This document shows positions 20,254-31,610 of a DNA stretch of 34,067 nucleotides, piece after piece. This DNA is from Gonapodya sp. JEL0774. Its lineage: Eukaryota; Monoblepharomycota; Monoblepharidomycetes; Monoblepharidales; Gonapodyaceae. How positions within the stretch are numbered: position 1 is the first letter of the stretch; every line of letters starts with the position of its first letter. Location of the stretch: contig JADIIX010000189.1 of assembly GCA_027604505.1 (NCBI GenBank), positions 1 to 34,067 on the forward strand. Direction: 5' to 3'. The position numbers were made by a program, and so were the translations under genes. The notes beneath the pieces are model-generated. The model was not told the DNA's origin. It saw only the letters and a list, made by a program, of their open reading frames with translations, and did no database searches.

Positions 20254-23200
20254 TCATCCTCGTACGTCGTCCATCTCAAGCGCCAAACCACCCGACTCGA
20301 TGCATCGGAGCATAGGAGACGTTGCAGGTAGCAAATTTCTGGGGACAGAGAGCGCAATATCCACGAGCTCATCGGCTTGTTCGAAGAGCTCGACAACGAT
20401 TCTCCGGAAGACAAAAGCCCCCACGCTCGCAATGATGACCACCGCAATAGCAAAAACGAAAGTTGTGATCGTTGAGGTGGATTGTAGAAAAGCAGTGACT
20501 GGATAATGAGACAGGTCCATTTACCAGATGTCGGTTGCGTGTTTCATCTATGCGAACTCACCCAACCCGTAGATCGTATCACTCTCTACAAGCAGGCCAC
20601 TACTCATAAAGGTCGACAAGGCGTAGGCTAGACGCCAATTGTCGTTGTTTATCGTCCGCTGTGACGGCGGCGCAGCAAGAAAATCCGCAGATGCATCCAG
20701 AAAGGCTCGAGTAATCCCTTCAAGACCATTGTACACCAAGTTTTTCGTGAACTTTATCGTGCTGTTGTAGACGAGCTTGTCGCAACCGCTGGACAAGAGG
20801 CAGGTGCCCCCAGTCAGAAGGAGGGCATCCAACTCGCGAACCTGGTCAGTTCCCGGGATTCTATCTGTCCCCACTCGAACGATTCGGTGTTTATCTCGCA
20901 ATGTGTCGATGGAGTAACTGAGTGTCATTTCCGCATCCCCTTGCTCCCAGAATTGAGTATCACGCGCCGCTACCTCTGTATGATTGATTGCGTTGTGAAA
21001 GAGACAAACGTTTTTGTGAGCGAGTGAATGATCGCCAAAGGGGTGGCAAACAAACCTGTATTCATCATCATCACATATTGCTAAAATTGAGAGGGATAGA
21101 TGGGAGAGAGAGTGTGTGTGAGTGGAGAGTATGGGTGGTTGTGCAAGGGCGACGCGAACCGCCAGCCCCGTTTGCGTTGAACCCGTGCTTTGAATAGTTC
21201 AAGAAATCTTTACTCACAAAAAGATATCGCTGCTCTGCCGCATTCTCTGCAGAAGGTTGAAGAGAAGTAAGAATCAAAGTTACCCTGTTTCCGATTCACA
21301 CGATTCACCTTGGAAAGTACCAAAGGATCGAAGATATGCGATCTGCCATAGACAATGAATGCTCAGTTTTGAGGCACGATGCTCATGTTGGCTATGCCTT
21401 TCTCACCCCGATCACAGAAGGCGCGAATATGACCAAACATGATCCCGCGACAAGTAGAGATCCAAGCCAAAACAGCGCTTTGGTGGTTGAGATTTTAGAG
21501 GTATTGGCTTCATTCTCGCGGACGTCCCGAGCAGGGAGTTCATTGACTTCAGCTCCCTTTTCGCTTTCATCAGCTTTTGAATCCTCTTCCACTTCAGCAG
21601 CGTCAATAATCAGACTATCCATGGACTGTTGGGATTGGAAGTGAGCTTGCTTAACCTGCAGTGAATCCGCTCGGAATCAGTTATTACCTCATCCAAACTT
21701 CGGAGTATCGCTTTCCTGACCGATTTCGGTATCCCGGCAATGAGCTTGAGCTGCCTCGAATGAAATAATGAGAAAATGTATTAACAGTATCTCATTATTA
21801 ACGATCTCACCAATGCCAATCGACGCATTGCGTTTTGGCGCATGGCCCGGAAGTACACGAAGAGGGCAAGCCCTATTTGCAGTGCCGCTTGAATGCCAAA
21901 CAAGGTCCAAAGAGACTCTTCTATTTTTCCAATACTCTGTGTGAATCAGTGCCAGTGTCCTTATCTGGTCTGAAAACATCGGGTGTATCTGATTCACGTC
22001 ATACCTTCAGGAAATCAGAGAATCCACTAGCGACAGCGGTGTTGAAGGTGTGACCGAGATCCTTTGGAGAGATATCACTTTGCCAACCACAAGCCTGAAG
22101 TTTCGGTTCTCTCTGTACTCACGACAGCGTTCTTCAAAAAGAATGCAAAATCTTTGTTAAACCTCGGGTCCGTTCCGTAGACAGATTTTAGGGTTGGAAA
22201 ATCCCTGAATCCAATCGAGTGGATCAACAGACGCGTTCACTGTTCCACAATTTCCTTCCATACCAATTAGTGATTCCGTCGAGAGCATCCAGACACCTCA
22301 GCAGCAAATTGTAGATCGAAGAAGACACTACGCTCCAAGTGCAATCGCCAGTGACAGGGTCTACTTTCACAAGGGTTATCGCGGTATACATATCATCTGG
22401 TGCGGGGATTCGAGTTTCATCCTTGTTTTTAAACGTGAATGAAGTTCCCCTTACCCTGATTATCAGGATCTGCGAAGATGCGGAGGTGGCAGTTACATTT
22501 TCTCAGAATGTGGTGATGAATATGCGATCGCGTCGGTTGGACTCACCCAAAGCCAAGAAAAATGGAAGATTCTGTGTTCTTATTTTTGTAGCGATTGATG
22601 AAACAAGAGTTCTTCGGGATGCACTTAAAATAAAGCGTGTGAGAGAGTCATAGTATTCCCCACTCTGAGTGCCAACATGAACACACTAAGCTGTTGCGTC
22701 TCCACTTTTCAAGTTCATGGTCATTAGGCGAATTTCCTGGGCTGCTTCCGTTACTGCTTGGCGTGCACTGTTGAATGTGATTTGAGCGTGCCACCGAACC
22801 CATGCAGATAGATTGACCCTACCGGCGGAAACCCTTACAAGAAGAACTTTAGTTGTACGGCATCAACCAAATATGGTGAACTATTCGCGATTGTTTCAGT
22901 ACCTTATTCTGAGCAACATAGTATGAAATCTTGGAGAAATTGAATGTTGAACAGACAACAGGGACGTCAGGAAGGTCAGCGTTTCTTGCATACGTCAGAT
23001 ATTCACAAGATGTTACCTGGTTGTAGGCGACAGTTGAAAGAACTACGCAAACGATATTACTGACTACAATTAAGAAACAGAATGAATTCAGCACTCACCA
23101 TAGCTCACAACAGACAAGGTAATAGCAGCAATAATAATTATAATCATTTGCTTGCTGAGAGCTCGAATGGGAGCTTTCATTCTGTTCTTGAATTGCTCGT

Positions 23201-26168
23201 GTAGATACTTTTGCTTCCTCATCTCCTTTCCACCTCCCCCTCCACTGCTCGTCTGAGATTGTGACTCTGGCCGAGTTCCAGTAAATGCTGGCGGAGATAC
23301 GTCAGTGATACCGTTGTCACGGAACTTTGTTTGCTTTAACACTGAATGACTGGGTTGTTCTCCTCCGATCGGCCAGTCGCCACCGGCCTCTGACATCGAC
23401 TCCACAGCGCTGATGTTCACGGATCCTGTCTCAGGTTGCGGTATAACAGCGTCCGAGTCGTTGTCCTGCTCATCATCTCCCCCGTCGTCAGAACCAAGCT
23501 GTTCCATTCTCTCCAACTCATCTGCCCGATCTAGGAGCACCTTCGCTTGGAAAGCGTCCCCTGGCAAAATTTAAGTTAAAATATTATGTGTAGCGAAGCA
23601 TACGTTGAATTTTCAAATGAGTCAGAACACTTATTCCCACCTTGTAAAACTCTCACGAATTCTGCGTACAACCGCAAAAGTTGTCTTGTATGCGGGAAAC
23701 GAGCAATAAGCTGTGCATAAGACTTGGCCGCGGTTGCCAGCTTGGAGTGAAAGTCAGATAACTGCATTTCTAACGTGGTAAAGGCTTGGTCAGGGTTGTC
23801 CATGTATGCCCAAACCTTCAAGAGTGTCCAATAGCTTTGTACATCAGTAAGAATTGCAATGACGACCGAATTCACCAACTTTGCGAAGGCTCAGGAGTGC
23901 TTCTTGGTGATACTTTTTCGCACTTTTTTCCAAGCTACTGAATTCTACAAAAGTCGCAATATTCGTAGATGCGCGCATTCCTACCGAACAAGAGCACTTT
24001 GGTGGGTCGTAGAGTTGATTGGTGAGAGTTATCCACCGAACCTCTCACCAAGATGTGCTGCCTTACGCTTAGTCTCATCCTCCGCTTCGAGAGATGTGAA
24101 GATAAAAAATTTGAGGGCAAAATCCGGCTGTGAGAGTTTAGTGAGGGGCTATCATCCCATACAATCGAAAGCGGCAGGCAAAAGATATCTTACAGCGCAT
24201 TTGTTCGCATTCCGGAGAAGTGTATCCACCTCATCTATCGCATCGTTATCAAAAGTTGCAATGTACTGCGCTGTAAATAAACCAAGAACGGAGGGTGGTC
24301 AGTTGGAATTGAAACACGCACAAACATTGCATCAATACCGTGAGCCCAGAATATAAACGCGGACTTCGGATATTGCTATCAAAAACGACAAAGATTCATG
24401 GTCAGAAAACGCGGGGCTTACAACCGCAGAAAGTTGATAAAACTTCGCACCGTTTGAGCTTCTGTGAAGATAACCTGCATGAGCGACCTCGAGTTCTCAC
24501 TGCTTGTTTGCTGGGTAAATCGACTAGCAATCTAGAGTGACAGCTTAGTGATTTATTGGAGCGGGAAGGGATCTACGTTCACCTCGGCGTGATAGGGACT
24601 CCAAAACACTGGGGCCGGGATAATATCTTTCTCCTTAAGAACGCTTTGAGCTTGCGTTTGTACGAAAGACAATCTGTCGCGCATCGCTTGCGTCCGAGCT
24701 TCAGATCCACGTGTTCCTTCACTGGTTTGCCAGTGTCGCAGGCTGCCGAAAACATTCATTTGCACCCGACCAAAATCCGACCTTTGCATGGTGTCCTTGC
24801 GAGAAACCGGATGAAGGTTTTGGGATTCTTCGATATCGTTCAGTGGAGCATTTGTAGTCTCCACTTCATCCTTTTCTTTTCGTTCGAGTACAGCGGAATT
24901 CAATATGCTTTTCCCGGAAACTTGGTTGCTTTTGGGGTCTCGGTGATCGAGTAGAATATTCCAACGGTCTCCAATTCTATGAATGACTGTAGCGCTGATG
25001 AATCGTTGAACGAGACGTGCACAGGCTTGCCCGATCGCCCATGACAAGGGAATAACAGCGCAGAGAGCACCAATGGAGCCGAAACTGGGAACGTTAGGAT
25101 CCGCGATCGAGAAGGTTATCAACGCGATAAGAGCAGACAATAATCCTTGCAACCAACCCCCTGTTGATAGCAGTTTCAAGGAAGAGATTTTGTATTAGAC
25201 AATTAGAAAAGTAGGTACTTACCAATTCTGAGTCCGTTTGTCCAGGCATTGAAATATGGAAGCCGCCACATGAATGCAAACGCGACAAATGCCGTTGACC
25301 CAATAATAACTCCAAGCAGTAACACCAAGTCGCCCGAGAACACGTCAACAAGCACAAATATTGTTTTGACAAGAACACATAGAACATCAACGTGGCCGTT
25401 GATCCGGGATGATGGACCCCTATTCGGTTGAAAAGGGAGCCATTCCCGCCCGTTTGAATTCCCCCCCAAAAAAAAATGGACAAAAGCGAACTCACACTGG
25501 CTTGAGGTCTGTGATGACCAAGTACAAGCTTTCACAAAGTATTCCGGTGTGTGTGAAGATCCACAAAGAGTCAATAATACTAATGCATCTTACCTCACAA
25601 AACACACATATCCGAAGAGCAAGAGGGTTGCAATTATCCCCACTAGAACCATGACAAACTGCAAGGGCTCTGAAAAACAAGTGCCACTGGCTGATAAACC
25701 ATTTCGGGAGCAATCACACGCATGCAGAAGAATTTCCAGGGAAGGTATGTAGCCAAAGGTGACAATAACCGACGTTGTAAACCTCAATGCTCGTAGGGGC
25801 TTCAGGTGGCAGAATCTCTCGAGTGTCGACCATGCATACTTTTACAAATACGAACTCACCCAAACGTGTCGGAACTGGCCCCTGCTAAAACACGTCACCA
25901 CATAAATCATCAAGAATATGACTGCGAGGACGAGGACTACAACGATCCAGAACGCGACTTGGAACACGGTGGTGCTGGTCAAGACCGATGCAAGAGGATT
26001 GAACACGTATTCGATACTTGGTGGGAGTCCGGGAATATATTCCGAGCGCCATGAAAAACTGCTTATTTGAAGGTCTGATAAAATGCTTCAGTTAGGTAGG
26101 TGCTGGTTGAGTGCAAACGCTGCCCCACCTTCCAGGAAGAAGAAAATGAATTCAACAATGTGCGACAT
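20254..26168 (-). CDS. TmcB-like multi-membrane protein with TPR-like repeats
   Basis: The order of segments matches the TmcB-like family, named from Dictyostelium and common in zoosporic fungi and ciliates; its job is not established. N-terminal segments near 26168-26076 read IVEFIFFFLE then DLQISSFSW. Helices lie near 25960-25880. Near 25780-25700 is PSLEILLHACDCS, the family's typical cysteine loop. Another helix pair at 25400-25220 ends WRLPYFNAWTNGLR, and more helices lie near 25175-25030. Repeat-type stretches follow: QYPKSAFIFWA (about 24360), FVEFSSLEKSAKKYHQEAL (about 23950) and the FPHTRQLLRLYAEFVRVL stretch (about 23690), then an acidic linker. Further helices sit near 23140, 23060, 21880, 21440 and 20480. 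The last exon, about 20503-20254, ends after a short tail with LSVPRNLLP. No cyclase or kinase domain follows. There are about 19 exons; many joins and the exact start (ATG 26168) are approximate. Confidence 0.75.
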
Positions 26169-26584
26169 GCGATTGTTTCTGCAAAGAGCGAAGAGCCTTG
26201 TTATGAGTAGCAGTGAGGTTATAATGGTTAAATTGGAACTGGTTAGTCCATGCAATGACAGCCGGGAACGCGCAGGACTCGGTCATGTAATACGAACACA
26301 GTGTAGAGCAGATTACTTTGGTATGTGAAGTCCGAATAGTTGAGAAGAAGAACCGAGTGAAGTCATGGATCATGGAAGTATGCTCATCTCACAACTCGAG
26401 GCTCACCGAGAGGTTGGTTGAGCCCCAGGACCACCACCCCAGGAGATCCGTCTATCAGCTCCGAACATCGGGACGATCTGCACCGTGTGGATTAGGATCA
26501 GGAGAGAGTTACGATCAAGGACTCGGTGGGGTTGGATGATGAGCGGTAAAAGTTGGTGGTGAAAGGGGCCTGAGTTCGCTGCCT

Positions 26585-26596
26585 GTGCGACACCCT
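26585..26596 (+). repeat. Left target-site duplication of the TIR element
   Basis: GTGCGACACCCT directly precedes the left inverted repeat and recurs in the same orientation at 27500-27511, directly after the right one. Confidence 0.75.
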
Positions 26597-26748
26597 CGCA
26601 ATACCGGAATTCTGTGGTGTGCCCATATGAGGTGGTCCCTGCTTCGGATGCTTTGCCACACCCCAGATGAGAATTCTGGAGTGGTTTGGGGTGGTTCATT
26701 TACAATTCTGGGGTGGTTTTTTAGAACTCTGGGGTGGTTGCGAAAATG
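26597..26748 (+). repeat. Left terminal inverted repeat and subterminal repeats
   Basis: The inverted repeat proper spans about 26597-26685. It is followed by TTTGGGGTGGTT, TTCTGGGGTGGTT and CTCTGGGGTGGTT units up to 26748, spaced 23-33 bp. Confidence 0.75.
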
Positions 26749-26932
26749 AGTTTGGTGACATGTGGTGTGATGCTGAATACAGTAGACATTGATGTATTAC
26801 AGTCTTGTGAGCAGATTTGAAGTACTCATGATGTTGAGGACCGGTTTAATGTATTACTTTTTTGATTCCTGGCGTCGACATCAGGTCTGAATTTCGACGC
26901 ACCACCAGATTGCTGCACCCCATAACAAGCAA

Positions 26933-27190
26933 CTAACAAGCAGAAACCAGCTGGCTCACTTGCGCTCGTGGCTCACCTTGTAAGCTTTTGGCTCCGATGC
27001 TCTTTACACTCGCAACTTTCTCATAGTTTGTTCTGGTTTCATATTTCTGTAACATATCAAATACAGTGACTACTCTATATCCCAACTGTTTCAGTTCAGC
27101 TTTCAAATGAAGTCTGAAGTCCCCAGACTCAGACAGTCCATCGACGCCCACGCAGTAATTAAAGTTGAACGAGGGTTGGGAAAAGAAGTG
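26933..27190 (-). pseudogene. Open segment inside the TIR element, possible captured exon
   Basis: The frame is open between stops for about 85 codons and has protein-like composition, for example GVDGLSESGDFRLHLKAELK followed by QLGYRVVTVFDMLQKYE. I do not recognise the family. There is no good ATG at its start, so it would be an exon or a fragment. It could be a host gene piece carried by the transposon (as Pack-MULEs do) or chance. A second open stretch on the same strand, 27103-27450, includes a hydrophobic run but overlaps the inverted repeat. Confidence 0.35.
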
Positions 27191-27381
27191 TCAGAGTTTC
27201 GACTGGACCCACAGGTCCACTCCCTCGATAACCTACCAACTCCACCTTGGTTCCAAGCATTAAACGCAAAACAGAAGATTAATTGACACAAGAATACAGC
27301 TATTCCGGCGCATATCATATTACGGGATTGCGCAGTCCAGACCCGTGCTCCAAAAATACTGATTGACCCTGTCAGAATGAA

Positions 27382-27499
27382 AATCGACACCACCCCAGAC
27401 CCACCCCAGAGAGCCACCCCAGAATTCTCATCTGGGGTATGGCAAAGCATTCGAAACAGGGATTACCCTATATGGGGTACCCCAGAATTCTGTTATGCG
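27382..27499 (-). repeat. Right terminal inverted repeat and subterminal repeats
   Basis: On the minus strand this begins CGCATAACAGAATTCTG at 27499. It continues to a cluster of TCTGGGGTGG units ending near 27387. Confidence 0.75.
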
Positions 27500-27511
27500 G
27501 TGCGACACCCT
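27500..27511 (+). repeat. Right target-site duplication of the TIR element
   Basis: GTGCGACACCCT follows the right inverted repeat at once and matches 26585-26596 exactly. Confidence 0.75.
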
Positions 27512-28149
27512 CCTTCTCAAAACCGCAACGAGCCTCGGGCCGGTCTAGCCAGATCCCCACTCCTGGACTGGACCAGTATAGAGCCATCTAGAGCCATCCG
27601 GATCGGGTGATGAGTACAACTATAGTAGTAAATTTCTACTTGTCAAGGAGTTCATTCCAGAATTGCTTTTGAATAGAAGGAACGTATGGAAATCGATGGT
27701 CATCCCGGGAGTCACCAATATCACAATATCGCGATCGTACTGAAGAAACTTGGAATCTCCGTTTGGATTTTGGACTTTGGAATGATACACTACTAGTACT
27801 TTGATAGAAATACATTTAGAATGTGGGGGTTTTGCCCTTTGTCCTGCGCTCTGATCAACAATAGAAGGAAGCTTGAGGAACCATAATAATCTGCGCGGGA
27901 TTCTAGCGCACCACCTTGAGGAACGGCTACTGGGGTATACCTATATTCTACTTAGTCAGGAATCCCACATTGTTTGTGTTGTGGTGGGTGCTGTCGCTTG
28001 TTGGGCTGTCGCTTGTCACATCAGCGGAACCTCAGTTCTCTTCCTGGTTGTTAACTCTTTCACTGCACCTGGTAGACTTTCGTGCAATCAACTCTGTGCC
28101 GGAGCCCCTCTCCGCTCTTTGCGTGCGGTGACGTCCGTGTCACCCAAAA
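27512..28149. other. Upstream region of the BTB-like gene
   Basis: This 638-bp stretch lies between the transposon and the BTB-like start codon. It contains a 153-codon open frame at 27873-28334 that overlaps the BTB-like gene in another frame and shows no motif. I see no repeat or RNA gene here. It probably holds the promoter and 5' leader. Confidence 0.5.
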
Positions 28150-31100
28150 ATGATCGATGCTCTCCCACCGACACCACGTGGAAGTTCGCGAATTCCGCAC
28201 CTATCTATGACTGGTTTTGCCGGCGTGTCTCAGTCAGGGGGCTCCACCCGAAGGCTTTCGAGTGGGCGCGCAAAGATCACCTCTCAAGGTCCTTCCCAAC
28301 CTCCTTCGACGCAGACAATCAGCTGTCAAGCTAGAGCATCATTTTCGTTTGCAATCCGGAACTTTGTTGCGATTTTCGCCCAGTCTGCCGCAGCACTTGC
28401 AGAGACTACTCAGACAGAGACCCAGTCTGGTTCCGAACCCAGTGTGACACTGGCACTATCATCGGACGTATTTGTCGATGTGTCTGGTCGAAAATGGTCA
28501 CTTTCTGTGTCTTTGGCGCACACGTTTGTCGGCGGCGTGGACTCTGTCCCCCAGAGTCACTCCATGAGGCTATTCCCCGAATCAACCGCAGCCCGCTTGG
28601 GAGACGACCAGGCACCATTTACCTCGGGTTACAATAGCGCGAGTTCCACTGCAATAGCTACTGGGTTGGCGAGTCGCTCGGAAGTCCTACGTCGGTCGGC
28701 GGAACCACCGTCTCCGAGCTCGCGGGCCGGCTCACCATCCCCTGTTCCAGGCTTCCCAGTCACCCGCACACCAAGTCGTGTGCAGTCCGCTTCGGCGATC
28801 ACGGGAGGTAGCAATCCTTTTCTGTATTCCCCTGGTGGCTCTCCAACTGTCAGGCCCTGGACCAAGTACTCCATGGTGCTTGGAAGCCCGGGACGCCCAG
28901 CTTCACCTGATGTTAGTAATCCAATGGACTTACACGTTGGCAACGGAGTGAGCTCAGCTAGCATCAGCAACCCATTTGATTCGGGTTATTCTCCATTCGA
29001 CACTTCCAAGATAGAAAAGGACAAGATGCTGCGCCGGCGCGATTCCACTGCGGGGGGCCGTGGCTGGGTGGTAGGATTCAGGCTCGTGCCAGCGTGAGTA
29101 AAAGACTTTCAAATCTATTTCTCCGTCGGAGATTCTGTGGAGCATGCTATTGCGATGGTCGGTTGTGGGAAGGCAACGATTTTGAGCGATTCCCACGACA
29201 ACTCGTAATGTTCCAAAATCATGAACCTCACAACTTCTCGCCCATTTCCCTTTTATTTTGGATGATAGAGATAACTCCTCATCTAAGGCCCTCCTCCAGC
29301 CCATGCCGACTCTAACACTCTCCGCCTTCCAACCAACTGATGACACACCAATGTCCCCAACCGGGCCTGGTATTCCACCTAAGCTCCTTCTTGAGGGGGA
29401 TATTGTCCCCTTCTATGAGTGTGCTCTGACACCACACTCCGTACCATCCCAGGTGACGACGACCTCCACAGCATTGTTTCGGAGCAGCCATTCGTCAACA
29501 CCCCGCGCATCCCGCCCAAACCGTCCGGCTGACGGAGTGAATTCTTCGTCCTCATCTGGGTCCCTCTTTCATGCCTCTTCGTCATCCACTCAGTCTGGAT
29601 ATGCCTCTACCGTGCAATTGCAAATAGTTCTTGACCAACTCTGTCCTCCAACGCCTGATACCCTTCACGTTTCCGTGTCCATACCATCATCGACATTATT
29701 CCATTCTTCAGCCGTTGACGCTTTAACCACGCACAGGTCTTCAAAGATGCTTAATTACCCGACCCATATGGCGAATACCGCCGCCCTTTCGGGGCTTACC
29801 GACCCACATCCTGGTGCTCCCGGAAAACATCCAGTGCTGCCGAGTTACCACCATGTCACTGCAGTTCCCTTCGCTGCTGACATGCTTCTGTCCATCTTTG
29901 ATCAGCCGCAAATCGCAGACGTCGAGTTCGCCGTCACTGCATCACCTGGCTCATCTGCCGTCTCCTCCTCATCCCTGCCAGGAGCTCGGCGTTTTCGCTC
30001 AGTCTTTGCGCAGCGAAGCGTACTGGCGCGCCGCTGTCCCGGGCTCGCAAATTGGTTTTTGGCGCATGGGAACTCGAGAATACCCGCGAAACACATCGGT
30101 GAGGGTAACCAGGACCAACTTGTCGGCTCTGCTGCAGTGGTGAGCCCAGCTGTGAAGAGAATCCTTCGCGCAGGCGGGAAGGATTCTGCGGACTCGGATT
30201 TTAGCGAGTACATCTTTAACCCCGCGCGGGGAAGAAGAGGGAGGCGGAGTCCCTTCGCGTTTTCGGAGTTCTCTGAAGGGGGTGGATCGGACTCAGGGTA
30301 TGGAGACGGCCAGGGGTCCGAGGAGTCCATATTGGTAGTTCGGGTCGAGCATGTTTCGTACGACGCCTGGTGGTGGTTTGTTCGGTTTCTGTACTGCGGA
30401 GAAATTGACGGACTTGTAGGCTCATCTGTTACTGTAACAGACAAAGCTTGGCTCGCTGACGGGGCCTCGGCAGCAGCAGGCGATGATTCGTCCGATGCGT
30501 CAGATGATCTGGAGCACTACTCGCCTTCAGACAGTGGATCAAGGCCAGGCACACCCATCGGGAAGAACAAGTTTACTTCTCGTACAAATAATGTGAAGCG
30601 TGTGAGAACGAGGACGGACTCGTTGGTCGGAAATGAAGCTGTCGAGAGTCCTGTCTCATCTCGAACATCCATCAATAATGGCCTCAGTCGAGCAGGCGCG
30701 CAGTCTTCGAGTGAGCTGGCCCTGCTTCGAGATCTCTACTCTCTTTCACGAGCCTTTGGGGAACGCGTTCTGACCGCTGCCGTGCTTGCACGTGTAGCGG
30801 AGAGAGTTGAAGCGCGCAATGTCTCATTTTGGATGGATGTCGCAGCTGATGAGGAGAAGTGGGCGACCGGACTCGCTGGTGGTGTGAGAGGAAGTCGGGA
30901 CAGGAGTCTGTCAAACATTGGTTTTGGTGGAATGGGGGATGGTGACACCCGTAAACGAAGGAGGTCGGGCAAGAGGATTGGTACTTCGCCTTCTCGCGCT
31001 GGATTTGACATGTCACAACTTGACGGCGTGCAAGTCCGAGTAGGTGGCTTAGCGGGGGCAACGAGTAGTCCTAGTTCGCACCATCCTGTTGGGGCGACAC

Positions 31101-31282
31101 CGTTCATGTCTCCGCTGAGGCAGCTTCTGGTGGGATGGATCAAAGCAAATTGGGGTGTGGTAAGAGATTGTGGAGTTTGGGAGGAGTGGGTGGGTAAGGG
31201 AGGAGATGGATGGGAGAGTCTCCTCACATTGGTCGTGGAAGCAGTGAGCGAGGTAGAGGAGCTGGAAGCATCTGAGAACTGA
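28150..31282 (+). CDS. BTB/POZ-like protein with long disordered segments
   Basis: Two exons, 28150-29093 and 29269-31282, join in phase 2 to give 985 aa. The first 500 residues are mostly Ser/Pro-rich and probably disordered, apart from a short stretch DVSGRKWSLSVSLAHTF (about 112-128) that recalls a MATH-type strand pair. From about 515 a BTB-like core begins with DQPQIADVEFAV and FRSVFAQRSVLARR. It is interrupted by an insertion of about 100 residues and resumes at about 669 with VEHVSYDAWWWFVRFLYCGEI. The post-BTB helices LLRDLYSLSRAFGERVL lie near 800. BTB proteins usually pair with each other or act as cullin-3 adaptors. The role here is unknown, and the MATH suggestion is weak. A basic patch TRKRRRSGKR lies near 878. 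Confidence 0.75.
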
Positions 31283-31610
31283 AGGAAAAGAGGAAGGAGG
31301 AGGAGAGGGAGAGATGGTAGTCGATTTACCGCAACTTTTCCAAAGATGAAGCATGCAGATGGAGAATCAGAGAGCATTTGTTATTCAGGAAGTTTGCATA
31401 CAGGACAGGATGACTTTATAAAGTTTATAGCATGGCTGAGCTGCCTGTTTTGCGTGTCGTGGGCAATTGATAATATAATGCCTGTGATATATATACTAGC
31501 GAAGAGTGGGGCCCAAAAGAGTACAAAGGTAAGACTGACAAACAATACGAAAATACATTTTTCTGTTTTTCTGGATGCTTTTTCGGGGGTGCTTTTTCTG
31601 TGTTGGCTGG
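31283..31610. other. Convergent 3' region between two genes
   Basis: This 328-bp stretch lies between the BTB-like stop and the stop of the small minus-strand gene. It is AT-rich in the middle (ATAATATAATGCCTGTGATA) and probably contains both 3' untranslated ends. No gene is supported. Confidence 0.5.

Larger units (their letters stand above)
26597..27499. mobile_element. 903-bp DNA transposon with long terminal inverted repeats
   Basis: The left end 26597-26685 (starting CGCAATACCGGAATTCTG) and the reverse complement of the right end 27499-27412 (starting CGCATAACAGAATTCTG) align over about 88 bp at roughly 80% identity by eye. They share the exact stretch ACCCCAGATGAGAATTCTGG. A 12-bp direct duplication flanks both ends. 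Inside each end lie repeated TCTGGGGTGG units. The element is too short to hold a transposase, so it is non-autonomous. Long inverted repeats with a roughly 9-12-bp duplication resemble Mutator-like elements; that class is inferred. It sits in the space between the TmcB-like gene and the BTB-like gene. Confidence 0.8.

Noticed and set aside
26403-26699. A 98-codon minus-strand gene next to the transposon
   Set aside because: It lies across the left inverted repeat and flank, has no motif, and its composition is set by the repeat units.
28406-28970. Minus-strand frames opposite the BTB-like gene
   Set aside because: They are shadows of a Ser/Pro-rich coding exon on the plus strand.
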